This document shows positions 26,001 through 33,849 of a stretch of DNA of 64,000 nt, one piece after another. The position numbers and the translations under genes are program-made. Positions within the stretch are counted from its first letter, which is position 1. Every line of letters begins with the position of its first letter. Under the pieces are notes generated by a model. It was not told the DNA's origin. It did not search any database and saw only the letters and a list, made by a program, of their open reading frames with translations. Where the stretch lies: the NCBI RefSeq assembly GCF_030816475.1, contig NZ_JAUSXF010000002.1, positions 1 through 64,000 on the forward strand, given 5' to 3'. Source of the stretch: Arthrobacter pascens. Its GTDB lineage: Bacteria; Actinomycetota; Actinomycetes; Actinomycetales; Micrococcaceae.

Positions 26001-28523
26001 CTTGAACAGTTCGCCCGCGAATGGCTCCAGATCTACCCGCAGGCCCGGATCCTGGCCGCATCATCAAACGATCTGGTCAAGGACAAGCGCCGGGAGTTCG
26101 TGGCCCGCGCAGCGGCGAACGAATGGGATGCGGTCATCATGACCCGCTCCGCCTTTCAACGGATCAGCCTCAGCCCCGAGGCCGAGACCGCCTACATGCA
26201 GACCGAAGTCGCCCAGATGCGGGCGGAACTGGAAGCGGCAAAGGAGAACGGCCAGGAAAACGGCAAAGCCAACGCCAGCATCGTCAAACGCCTGGAAAAA
26301 CTCGTCCTGACTCAGGAAGAACGGTTCAAAGCCAAGCTCGACACCCCCGCCGACCCCGGCATCAGCTTCGAGGAAACCGGCATCGACTACCTCGTCGTGG
26401 ACGAACTCCACGACTACAAGAACCTCGAAACCCCCAGCAACATCCCGGGCGCCGCGATCCAGGGATCCCAGCGCGCCACCGACCTGCATATGAAGGTCGA
26501 GTTCCTGCGGGAACGGGAAGGCCGCAGAGTCATTACCGGCGCCACCGCCACGCCCATCGCCAACTCCGTGACGGAAATGTACGTGATGCAGCGCTACCTG
26601 CGCCCTGACCTCCTCAAAAGCGCCGGCATCCACGACTTCAACACCTGGGCAGCCACCTTCGGGCAGGTCGTGGAAGAGATGGAACTGTCCGTGGCCGGCG
26701 GCGACAGGTTCAAGCTCAAGAGCCGCTTCGCAAAGTTCCAGAACGTTCCGGAACTCTTGAAGATGTTCCACACATTCGCGGACGTGAAGACCGCTGAAGA
26801 CCTGAAACTGCCAACCCCAGACCTTGCACCCCGGCCCGGTGACGGGCCGCGCCAGCCCCACATGCTCGCCGTGGACCCCAGCCCGGAACTGAAGGCCTAC
26901 ATCCAGGACATCGGGGAACGCGTGGATCGAATCCAGGGCCGTCTCGTGCCCTCAGAGGAAGACAACATGCTCAAGGTGTCCTCCGACGGCCGCAAAGCCG
27001 CCCTGGACATGCGCCTGGTGGACCCCGCCATGATCCAGACGGGCCCGACCAAGGTCAGCGCCACGGCTGACCTGCTGGCCAGCGTCTATCAGGAGAACAA
27101 GGACCGCATCTACACCGACCCTTCCACTGGGGAGCCGGACCCGGTGCCCGGTGCCCTGCAGATCGTGTTCTGCGACCTCGGAACCCCCTCCGAACGCTGG
27201 AACGTCTACGGCGAACTGAAGGACCAGCTGCGCCGCAGGGGAGTGCCCGAACACATGGTGAAGTTCATGCACGACGCCAAAAACGACACCGAAAAAGGCC
27301 GGCTGTTCGCCGCCGCCCGTTCCGGCCAAATAGCCGTCCTCGTAGGATCAACGCTGAAAATGGGGGTCGGCACCAACATCCAGAAGCGCGCCATCCACCT
27401 TGTCGACATGGACGCACCTTGGCGTCCGGCCGACGTCGAACAACGCCACGGCCGCATCGTCCGCCAAGGAAACCAGAACCCCGAGGTCCGCATCACCCAG
27501 GTCGTGGCCAAGGGATCCTTCGACTCCTTCATGTGGCAAGGACTCGAGCGCAAATCCCGCTTCATCAACCAGATCATGAAGGGCCGGCTGGACGTCCGCG
27601 AAATCGAGGACATCGGCGACAACACCCTGAACTTCGCCCAGGCAAAAGCCATCACCAGCGGAAACCCGCTGGTACTGGAAAAGGCCGTAGCAGACCAGGA
27701 ACTCGCCCGGCTCAGCAGACTGGACCGCGCCTATAACCGCAACCTCGTCGCCGTCTCCCACACCAAGCGCGGAGAACAGAACGCCGTCGACGCAGCCGAC
27801 GCCGACCTGCCACTGATCCGCCAGGGAATCGAACGTATCCAGTCAACAGCCCGCGAAGCCTTCACCATCCAGGTCGACGGGAAAACCCTCGACACCAGAA
27901 ACGACGCGGCCGAAGCACTGCAGGCCTGGGCGGGGCGCAACAGCCACCGCCTGGTCAACCTGTACGGCTACGACGAACTGGGCGTCATAGCAACAGTCGG
28001 GGGTCACGACCTCCGCGCCAAGCTGATGCCAGCCATGGACCTGGACCGCGCCACGGTAGAAGTCCGCGTCCATGGCGTGCCCCGAGCCACCACACAGATC
28101 GGCCGAAGAAGCATACTTTCCGCCGACGTCGGTACCATCCGCCAGCTTGAAAACAGGATTTCTTCCCTGCCGAAACTGGCAGCCGACGTCGAAGAACGCA
28201 GAAGCGAAGCTCTCGCCAGGATCGAGCAAGCCGATAAGGCCCTCACCGAACCGTTCAAGCACGCCGCCGCCCTGAAAAACGCAAGAACCGAGACAGCCCG
28301 CATAGACCAGCTGATGGCCGAAGCCTCCAAACCGGCGGGACAACCTACGCAGGCGATGACGGCAGAGCCTGAGGTCCAGGTAGACCCGGAGCTCCAGCGG
28401 ATGCAGAAGCTCCACCGCGCCTCGTTCCCTCAACGCCCAGGGACTTCACCGGGCCCAGCCGAGCCCGTTCACAGTCGCCCGCATCAACCTCAACCAAAGA
28501 GGGACCGCGACCTCGAACGGTGA
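23034..28523 (+). CDS. Large mobile-element DNA methylase-SNF2-type helicase
   Basis: Reading frame of 1829 residues. An adenine methylase-like domain has SVLEPGSGVGTFVG (SAM motif, about residues 268-281) and GNVPFANV (NPPF-like). A superfamily 2 helicase follows: LFHQVGAGKTAEMVIGA (Walker A), YLVVDELHDYKN (DELH), VITGATATPIANS and QRHGRIVRQGNQ (motif VI). Such fusions are common on conjugative elements, where they may modify or protect transferred DNA; the exact role is unproven. The N-terminus begins MSMAGRKKQVDGQLSFEAL, where QLSF resembles a sliding-clamp-binding motif. The next roughly 110 residues are Gly/Arg/Pro-rich and overlap a second gene in another frame (23116-23460). ATG 23502 (MAPSGARSRIRANLEALE) is an alternative start that would avoid the overlap. 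Confidence 0.82.
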   Translation: MSMAGRKKQVDGQLSFEALWAAPEEDRNEQVRHAGTEGVAASQSDTLFSDPGPGRVLHPAGGAGSGADRGTANEAGGPGPGRGELLRESRPVERSQEPSRGNSQPRPPGTTGDGRGRGERESGAAAVPGLEGRSGGPAPATVTGLSDRFRPASQDDMAPSGARSRIRANLEALEILRTLESEGRPATDIERSSLARWGSWGAQGVFQIFDEGRGEYEPDRQHLRSLLSVSEYDAARRTTINAHYTDAAYVQSIWAAVRQLGFDGGSVLEPGSGVGTFVGFAPDNAAMTGVELDPITAKISQALYPEASIRSESFADTRLPSGHFDMAIGNVPFANVTLHDPRHNAAGHSIHNHFILKSLALTRPGGMVAVLTSSFTLDATNPAARREMNQLADLVGAVRLPTGSHRKAAGTDAMTDLLIFRRRESAQEPASTLWETVSARRIDGTITRLNSYFDEHPDRLLGELHVSHGMYGAETLQLTADDLTAVPAQLDAALASIVAEARRDGMIFSERTTDQEQQRAAYIPAASHEWEGHIAAAETGFTVVQNGQHIDLAVPKTQTRELSLLLELRDQARQLLGAEAENRDDTAEIDAMRQGLKSSYEGYLGTYGPINRFTLRNTGRVDEATGEAIQSRVTPRAVATLRQDPFGPLVMALENFDDGTQKATPAALLSTRQVQPRRPVLGVDTAEEALAVTLDTVGSVDLDYAASLLGLGPEETRQALGESIYEIPGNETTYQTRAEYLSGNVREKLDVARAAALTDERFTTNVRALTEAIPQPLGMDEVEARLGAVWIDAPTHQAFVQEILNDPYATVSNAAGSMWEVKANRHTLAATSTWGTQRMPASDIIKQALEQRPVRVTDEGEDNRRILNPTETAAAQEKAQLLQERFSEWVWEEPERATRLIDEYNRRFNSIVLRDYSTEGDRLTLPGMAKDFAPRPHQRAAVARMLSEPAVGLFHQVGAGKTAEMVIGAMELRRLGMVNKPAVVIPNHMLEQFAREWLQIYPQARILAASSNDLVKDKRREFVARAAANEWDAVIMTRSAFQRISLSPEAETAYMQTEVAQMRAELEAAKENGQENGKANASIVKRLEKLVLTQEERFKAKLDTPADPGISFEETGIDYLVVDELHDYKNLETPSNIPGAAIQGSQRATDLHMKVEFLREREGRRVITGATATPIANSVTEMYVMQRYLRPDLLKSAGIHDFNTWAATFGQVVEEMELSVAGGDRFKLKSRFAKFQNVPELLKMFHTFADVKTAEDLKLPTPDLAPRPGDGPRQPHMLAVDPSPELKAYIQDIGERVDRIQGRLVPSEEDNMLKVSSDGRKAALDMRLVDPAMIQTGPTKVSATADLLASVYQENKDRIYTDPSTGEPDPVPGALQIVFCDLGTPSERWNVYGELKDQLRRRGVPEHMVKFMHDAKNDTEKGRLFAAARSGQIAVLVGSTLKMGVGTNIQKRAIHLVDMDAPWRPADVEQRHGRIVRQGNQNPEVRITQVVAKGSFDSFMWQGLERKSRFINQIMKGRLDVREIEDIGDNTLNFAQAKAITSGNPLVLEKAVADQELARLSRLDRAYNRNLVAVSHTKRGEQNAVDAADADLPLIRQGIERIQSTAREAFTIQVDGKTLDTRNDAAEALQAWAGRNSHRLVNLYGYDELGVIATVGGHDLRAKLMPAMDLDRATVEVRVHGVPRATTQIGRRSILSADVGTIRQLENRISSLPKLAADVEERRSEALARIEQADKALTEPFKHAAALKNARTETARIDQLMAEASKPAGQPTQAMTAEPEVQVDPELQRMQKLHRASFPQRPGTSPGPAEPVHSRPHQPQPKRDRDLER
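23116..23460 (+). CDS. Small nested gene inside the helicase frame
   Basis: A 114-residue protein beginning MNKYGMQAQKAWQQASPT, with DQDEFFTQLGEQAAEQIAEL and YFEKVGRLNAAKNQAEEIV. The composition is that of a normal acidic helical protein, and AGAGGAGGACC lies just before the ATG. It resembles a small conserved protein I recall encoded immediately before such helicases on actinobacterial plasmids; its function is unknown. It lies entirely within the helicase open frame, in the +1 frame relative to it. Either both frames are used or the helicase starts after it, at 23502. Confidence 0.7.
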   Translation: MNKYGMQAQKAWQQASPTHYSQIPDQDEFFTQLGEQAAEQIAELQTKLAGPDPAGESYFEKVGRLNAAKNQAEEIVSHDLLAPPATEEDEENVNPELQQYLDWKAEAEDLRRQL

Positions 28524-28546
28524 AAAGTCCTCGCGCAGCTGGGGCG

Positions 28547-29224
28547 CTAGTGGTAGGGGTTAATAGGATTTTTGCGCGGGGCTTTGCGCCCGCGCACCCT
28601 CCCGGCCCGCCATCCGGGAAGATCCGTATTCAGTTGCGTTTCCTTGTCCGGATCCAGTTCGCGTCTTCGGTGCTTCATCCGTTGGCTGTGTAGCCACACG
28701 CCCAGGGTCCGCTCTTGATCGGTCTCGGTCCCTTTGTGCCGGGGCCAGTCGTTGCCGGCTGCTATGTAGTCCATCAACTCGGCCAGGCGCTGGTGCCAGC
28801 GTGCTTCATCCTTGGCTTTACGGCTCGGCTGTTGATCCCAGCCGGGAATTGCCTTCAGGCCGTCCCTGTAGATGGGGGAGAGGGCGCCCCGGATGGCGTC
28901 CTGCCGCCGTCGCTGCAGCCATACCGCCAGTGCCCGTTCCCCGGGTGCTGTGCCCTTGAATGAGGGGAGTCTGCCCTCCGTTGTGTAGAGGTCGATGAGG
29001 TCTTCCATGTTCCGCAGACCCGCGCCGGTAGGTTGGACCGGTGTGCCGGCCGCTGCCCGATGCTCATTCCGAATGGATGGGTCGGCCTGGGCTGCGATGT
29101 GGAGGTGGTAGCGGACGGTGCTTTTCCCTACACCTGCTGCGGCAGCGATCGCCGGCGAAGGGATGCCTTGCCGGTACATCTGCACCCATTCCGGATTCGG
29201 GGCTGCCCGCCTAGTTTCCGTCAT
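28547..29224 (-). CDS. Protein with HTH and two helicase-associated (HA) domains
   Basis: A 225-residue DNA-binding type protein. An N-terminal helix-turn-helix (IPSPAIAAAAGVGKSTVRYH) is followed by two copies of the helicase-associated domain: DLIDLYTTEGRLPSFKG through RALAVWLQRRRQ, and RLAELMDYIAAGNDWPRHKG through LGVWLHSQRMKH. The tail is very basic. HA domains are thought to bind nucleic acid. It is convergent with the large helicase, separated by 23 bp. Regulatory or accessory helicase functions are both possible. Confidence 0.7.
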   Translation of the reverse strand: MTETRRAAPNPEWVQMYRQGIPSPAIAAAAGVGKSTVRYHLHIAAQADPSIRNEHRAAAGTPVQPTGAGLRNMEDLIDLYTTEGRLPSFKGTAPGERALAVWLQRRRQDAIRGALSPIYRDGLKAIPGWDQQPSRKAKDEARWHQRLAELMDYIAAGNDWPRHKGTETDQERTLGVWLHSQRMKHRRRELDPDKETQLNTDLPGWRAGRVRGRKAPRKNPINPYH

Positions 29225-29411
29225 TGAGGCTTTCCGTCAACTCAACTTCCAAGGGCATCCGAGACATTCACCTGTCCGGCCAGGGTGTCCAGGGTGACAG
29301 ATAGTCGGCCGGGGCCATTACTCGGTCGCCAGGTGTGTAGGCGCTCATTTTTTGACTATGTCGGAAGCAGGACGACTCACCAGAGCGGGCCCGGATCGCC
29401 TGGCGCCTCTG

Positions 29412-29816
29412 CTAGGTCCGTTCCTCTCTCAGGTCGACCCCTGTTCTGCCGCGCACGAAGGACGTCCAGTCGGTATGCCTGATCCAGTTCTTGGTGTCCA
29501 TGAAATGCAGTGTCCAGGCCAGTATCCGGGAAACAGCTGCTACGTCTGCCACGTCGATGCTGTAGCTCATGCTGGCCGAGTCAGGGTCACAGGCGCTGTG
29601 GTACACCCGCCACTGAACCTTTTGGGGCTGCCCTGTCGTATCCGGTGTGAGCTCGAGTCCGCGCGGTCCAGGCGTGTCCGGATGGATCTCCCGCTCCTGC
29701 CGGGCCCGCTCAGCCAGATTGACGGCCGGCATGTCAACGGAAAGGTAGCCTTCCGAGCCTGCAACATCCTCGCCACACTTATCGCACTGCCATTTCACGA
29801 TCTGATCATTTGTCAT
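29412..29816 (-). CDS. Hypothetical protein with N-terminal zinc-finger-like CxxC
   Basis: A 134-residue protein starting MTNDQIVKWQCDKCGEDVAG; the CxxC plus later YHSACDP could bind zinc. The rest (SMSYSIDVADVAAVSRILAW; KNWIRHTDWTSFVRG) matches no family I recognise. ATG 29816 is preferred to 29846 because GGGGGAA precedes it. It stands alone between the HA-domain gene and a divergent accessory gene. Confidence 0.6.
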   Translation of the reverse strand: MTNDQIVKWQCDKCGEDVAGSEGYLSVDMPAVNLAERARQEREIHPDTPGPRGLELTPDTTGQPQKVQWRVYHSACDPDSASMSYSIDVADVAAVSRILAWTLHFMDTKNWIRHTDWTSFVRGRTGVDLREERT

Positions 29817-30188
29817 AGCGGTTCCCCCTGGACGGCTGTGCATCACAGACTACCTTCGGAGTCGAACAACATCGACGCCAGCGGGCCTGTGCGGCATGCT
29901 CACCGCGTGCAAGATTCCTAGCCATTGGTTGACGGATCGAATGGTGAGACCGGGTGTCGGGTTCATGACTCAGCGTTTACCAGCTCGGTCAGGCTCGGGC
30001 GGGGCAGTGTCAGATCACCTGCGGTAGCGGTAGATAACGTTTCCTTTCGGACGATGAAGGTCTCACACCGTTGCGGTTCCAGTCCGATTCGACCATGGGC
30101 GAGCTTCCCCCATCAAGGAAACCCCAAGCTTTACGCAATATCCTCCGATGTCAGGCCCTGCAGTGAAATGTGCACGTAGCGTTAACGG
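29817..30188. other. Intergenic, no gene recognised
   Basis: A 372-bp gap between divergent genes. Open frames here have poor coding character and no ribosome sites. No repeat or hairpin stands out; promoters for both neighbours should lie here but were not identified. Confidence 0.3.
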
Positions 30189-30653
30189 ATGGCCCATTCA
30201 GCAGCAGCCGGCTCCGGCGACACCGGCACGTACATCTTCGGTGCAGCGGCACATTCCAATGAACTCGAGAGCGGCGTCCTGACTCTAGATGATCAGGAGC
30301 TGCCGTTGGTGGACGCGGCGGTCCTTCAGGACCTGGAAGACGAGCTTGGGCAGCCGGAGATGGCCTGGAGTTTTGCCAATGACTATGCCGTCATGTGGAG
30401 GCTGCGGGAGCGCTGCCTCCTCGATTCACTCGAGCGGGAGGATCATTCCGCAGCCCTTGATGCGGTGATCAGCCTGAAAGTATCATCCGCCATGGTCGGC
30501 GGACTGCGCCTGGCGCGTCTCGCGGGGGCACTGGAAATTACCCTACGTAAAGGCGATCTGCGTGCTGGACTGTCATTCCTGGCCTTCATTTCAGTCCTCG
30601 GCCAAGCGACGGTAAAAGAACTTCAGTCGCGGTACGTTCAGGCGGGCGGATAG
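30189..30653 (+). CDS. Hpt-domain-like protein lacking the phospho-histidine
   Basis: A 154-residue protein whose C-terminal 110 residues look like a histidine phosphotransfer domain: LPLVDAAVLQDLEDELG, AWSFANDYAVMWRLRER, then AVISLKVSSAMVGGLRLARL and AGALEITLRKGDL. In Hpt proteins the motif is H-[ST]-L-K; here the histidine position is isoleucine (VISLK). It could therefore bind response regulators without transferring phosphate. It is convergent with an OmpR-type regulator 43 bp away, a likely functional neighbour. Confidence 0.6.
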   Translation: MAHSAAAGSGDTGTYIFGAAAHSNELESGVLTLDDQELPLVDAAVLQDLEDELGQPEMAWSFANDYAVMWRLRERCLLDSLEREDHSAALDAVISLKVSSAMVGGLRLARLAGALEITLRKGDLRAGLSFLAFISVLGQATVKELQSRYVQAGG

Positions 30654-30695
30654 CCGCGGAAGGCCCATGTTCCCCGTTCAGTTCGGGCTGCCCCT

Positions 30696-31463
30696 TCAGC
30701 GGGGCTTGGCCAACCGGTATCCCACTCCCCGGACCGTCAGCAGCCAGCGCGGCGAATCCGGGTCATCGCGGAGCTTGCGGCGGATATTCGCGACATGCAC
30801 CTCCACGGCCCGTTCATCGGAGTCACCGATGAAGGCATCCTGGTCGTAGTAGCTGCCTCGGACGGCACGGACGAGCTCGGCTTTCGTCACGACCGCTCCT
30901 GCCCCACGAAGCAGCTCCTGCATCAGGTCGAACTCGCTTCGCGTCAGTTCCAAGGCCGCCCCACTGACGGAGGCTGTCCGGCTCCTGCTGTCCAGAGCCA
31001 AGCCGTTGTGCCGCAGCACCGACTCGCTGCCACCCTCCTTCGCCGGCGAGGACTCCGACTGCGCTTCTGAAGGGGCTCCTACCGGTGTCTGCGGCTGCTG
31101 CCGGCGCATCATCGCCGAGATTCTCGCCCGCATTTCCCGCGGCCGGAACGGTTTGGTGATGTAATCATCGGCTCCGCCGTGAAGGGCAGTGAGCAGATCG
31201 GTCTCCTCGGTCCTCCCGGTGAGCATGACCACATAAGCGCTGCTGAAGCCGCGGATGCGGCGCAGGACCTCAAACCCGTCGATGTCCGGCAGACCCACAT
31301 CCAGAGTCACGACATCGGGACTCTGGTCCCGAACCATTTCAACGCCATCGCGCCCGCAGGTCGCTGTGTGGACTTCAAAACCTGACTGCAGGAGCACACC
31401 CTCGATCAGGTTCCGCATATCGGCGTCGTCTTCAATAACTACAGCCACGCCTAAGTCACTCAT
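30696..31463 (-). CDS. OmpR/PhoB-family response regulator
   Basis: A 255-residue two-domain regulator. The receiver domain has acidic residues in VVIEDDADMRN, the phospho-accepting Asp in VVTLDVGLPDIDG and the conserved Lys in YITKPFRPREM. A linker rich in Ser/Pro/Gln leads to a winged-helix DNA-binding domain (LTRSEFDLMQELLRGAGAVV; ERAVEVHVANIRRKLRDDPD; LLTVRGVGYRL). All key residues are present. No sensor kinase is visible in the window, so its signal is unknown. Confidence 0.9.
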   Translation of the reverse strand: MSDLGVAVVIEDDADMRNLIEGVLLQSGFEVHTATCGRDGVEMVRDQSPDVVTLDVGLPDIDGFEVLRRIRGFSSAYVVMLTGRTEETDLLTALHGGADDYITKPFRPREMRARISAMMRRQQPQTPVGAPSEAQSESSPAKEGGSESVLRHNGLALDSRSRTASVSGAALELTRSEFDLMQELLRGAGAVVTKAELVRAVRGSYYDQDAFIGDSDERAVEVHVANIRRKLRDDPDSPRWLLTVRGVGYRLAKPR

Positions 31464-31783
31464 GGACCCCCACGGTCACCCGTGAATCCACGTCAGCCCA
31501 GCGCGGACCCGATATTCACAGCACACTCCCTAAGTTACAAGGAACAACGGGCCTTTGGGTGAACTGTTTTTCTGTCCCGGAAGAAGGCCCGAACTGGCGT
31601 GCACTCGGGTCTGGGCATATTGAGCTGAGCCCAGGATTTTCAGCACGCGGAACGGACCGGCAAAGTCCCGAACCGCCTCCGGACGATATCAGGATTCCGG
31701 ACCATTCGATCATGGCATGCCATCCCTGTCCGACTACCCGGCAACGACTTCAGACAGCGACCTTTCGGAACATGTTCCCCTGG
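31464..31783. other. Intergenic, no gene recognised
   Basis: A 320-bp gap between two leftward genes. Open frames present have no ribosome site or family resemblance. It should hold the promoter of the response regulator gene. Confidence 0.3.
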
Positions 31784-32431
31784 TCAGCTGGAGATCTCTG
31801 CCGCCCAGGCCCTGATGTCCTGGGCGGTGAAACGGACTCCCGGGAGGACAGCCTGGAGTCTTTGGGTTAGTTCTGCTTCCACCACGAAGAGCGGCATCCC
31901 GTTCGCCACCGCTTGGGTGTCGCTGATGATCCCTTCGGTCCGTTTCAGCAGAACAGTCAGCATCATGTCCGCGTCCCGGTCGCCCCGTGAGCCGCCACGG
32001 ACGGGCTGATGCCTGGTGTCCCAGGCCGTCAGGAGCCCGCTCTGCGGCGTCTTCACCTGGCCGGCGTGAACGCCCAGCCATTTCATGGCATCTGCGAAGG
32101 AGGCGAAGAACTTGGTGGGGCAGACCGGGGAATGCCTGGCCACGTAGAAGTCCACGATGACCCGGTCCACAGGCGAAGCCCCTACCACCGCCACGCGGGT
32201 CAGTGGCCAGGCGCCAGCAAACACGGTCCGGGCCCTATGCTCCAGCCCTCCAATCCGGGTCACGTCGACGAGCATGGGGCGAGGACGGCTCGAACAAAGA
32301 GCGCTGACCTTCGACGTCACGGCACGGGCATCCTCTTCCGTCACAACAGCCCCACTGCTCCACCGCAGGTACAGCACGCCGCCGGAAAGTTCGACGGCGC
32401 CGTCGTCGCCAGCCAGTGTTTGATGCGTCAT
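31784..32431 (-). CDS. DUF7793-type (STAS-like) protein
   Basis: A 215-residue protein. Residues 12-125 (GAVELSGGVLYLRWSSGAVV; PRPMLVDVTRIGGLEHRART; VAVVGASPVDRVIVDFYVAR; TKFFASFADAMKWLGVH) follow the SpoIIAA/STAS-like pattern annotated as DUF7793 in Arthrobacter and relatives. The C-terminal part (LTVLLKRTEGIISDTQAVAN) is of unknown fold. ATG 32431 with GGGGGA upstream is chosen; the long upstream extension is antisense to the TPR gene. Function unknown. Confidence 0.65.
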   Translation of the reverse strand: MTHQTLAGDDGAVELSGGVLYLRWSSGAVVTEEDARAVTSKVSALCSSRPRPMLVDVTRIGGLEHRARTVFAGAWPLTRVAVVGASPVDRVIVDFYVARHSPVCPTKFFASFADAMKWLGVHAGQVKTPQSGLLTAWDTRHQPVRGGSRGDRDADMMLTVLLKRTEGIISDTQAVANGMPLFVVEAELTQRLQAVLPGVRFTAQDIRAWAAEISS

Positions 32432-32712
32432 AAGGTCCCCCAAGAACCGACCTGGCTGCGGCAGTTGGCCGCCACAGTTACTCCGTAAGGTGTGAATCCC
32501 AAGGAGTGATTCGACTCTAATCCTTCTGGCACCAAATGATGTGAAACACGCTGTTTCTGAATGCTTCGGCAATCCCTGATGCCCGGCGGTACCCTCGCCT
32601 GGAGGCCCGCTGCAGTGTGCGTGAGAGCATTGGACTGGCTGGACCAAACGTCCGTCGGGCCCGCCGCGCCACCGGCAGGTCCTTAAATCGAGTCGGGGAG
32701 GTCGCGTGTTCG

Positions 32713-33189
32713 GTGGGCGGTGAAGCGGAGATTTGGCGTACTGATCCTGCCACTCTGCGCGATGTGCTCCTGGACCGCGCCGCTGTGGAAAGCAGACTCG
32801 AAGGATGTCCGCCACTTGAGCGCGTATGGATCCTTTCCCTGCTCGGCCGGGACGAGGAAGCCGTGGCCGAAGGACGACGCCTGCTGGGGGAAGCACAGGA
32901 CCGGTTCCGGCCCCTGCTCGTTCTTGCCCAGGCCTATCAGCGACAGTACAGGTGGCATGAAGCGGCCAAATTGCACGAGGAAGCCCTCCGCTTGGCAAAC
33001 ACCCGCGCACGCGAAGCGCTGGTGCGGCACCAGATCGGGCGACGCCTCTTCGACGAGGCGCTATACCGCGACGCCGCAGCAGAATTCGAGTGGGCCTATG
33101 ACCTATACAGAACTACCGGCCGGGACAGGCTCGCGAAAATCTCCAGGCAGGCCATGAAGCGTGCCCGCGAGATCTACGACCAGTCCTGA
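32713..33189 (+). CDS. Tetratricopeptide-repeat protein
   Basis: A 158-residue protein built of TPR-like helix pairs: LERVWILSLLGRDEEAVAEG, FRPLLVLAQAYQRQYRWHEA, AREALVRHQIGRRLFDEALY and AAAEFEWAYDLYRTTGRDRL. TPRs mediate protein contacts. GTG 32713 with GGGGAGG eleven bases upstream is a plausible start; the frame stays open to 32617. Partner unknown. Confidence 0.65.
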   Translation: MGGEAEIWRTDPATLRDVLLDRAAVESRLEGCPPLERVWILSLLGRDEEAVAEGRRLLGEAQDRFRPLLVLAQAYQRQYRWHEAAKLHEEALRLANTRAREALVRHQIGRRLFDEALYRDAAAEFEWAYDLYRTTGRDRLAKISRQAMKRAREIYDQS

Positions 33190-33407
33190 GCGCCTCCGTC
33201 CGCGGCGGCCCATTACCTCCCCCCTAGCCATATACCGAAGGCCTGGCACCGACGAGGCCATAGGTGCGCAGACTCCGACACATCGCCTTTCAAAGGCATT
33301 GTTGAGCAAATCTTGAGCCTCTCTACGGGTCATCTTGAGCTTGACTGTGTATTGGGGTTCTCTCCGGTTAGGATCGGCGGGTTGGCCTACTGAAAGGCGC
33401 CTTTGTG

Positions 33408-33542
33408 ATGGATTTCCTCCGCTATGTCACCGGTCTCGCCGTCTTCCTCAGCGCCTCTTTTGTGCTGGCGTTCTCCGCCCACCTGGTCCTGATGCGACAT
33501 ACGAAGCGGAAGCACGCGGCCCTCTCGAGCCAAGAGCAGTAG
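33408..33542 (+). CDS. Small single-pass membrane protein (44 aa)
   Basis: MDFLRYVTGLAVFLSASFVL begins the protein; one membrane segment is followed by a short basic tail (RHTKRKHA). GAAAGG lies upstream. It is followed nine bases later by a second tiny membrane protein, so the two look co-transcribed. Confidence 0.5.
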   Translation: MDFLRYVTGLAVFLSASFVLAFSAHLVLMRHTKRKHAALSSQEQ

Positions 33543-33551
33543 CCGCCGACC

Positions 33552-33671
33552 ATGCCCTACATCGACATCAACCCCCATCGACAGCGCCCCAAATGGCTCG
33601 GATACCTCGTGCTGGCCATACTGGCGGCCCTTACCGTCATTGTCGTCATCGCCGCTCTTGCCGGCACCTAA
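33552..33671 (+). CDS. Small single-pass membrane protein (39 aa)
   Basis: A 39-residue peptide with a polar basic N-terminus (DINPHRQRPKW) and one membrane segment (LGYLVLAILAALTVIVVIAA). Organisation with the preceding gene suggests a pair of small membrane peptides of unknown function. Confidence 0.5.
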   Translation: MPYIDINPHRQRPKWLGYLVLAILAALTVIVVIAALAGT

Positions 33672-33849
33672 GCGTTTCCGGCCAAATATAGAGTTATCCG
33701 CGACGTAAGGAAATCCATATATCGGCTCAATACCTGAACTGGTAAGCCGGTCGTCGGAGGCACGTGATCCGCGGCGGCTACCTCGTTGCGAGGTTGTGCT
33801 GGCTGACGAAATGCGGGGGCGCAATTTCCCGAGGTCGAGGTGGGCGGCG

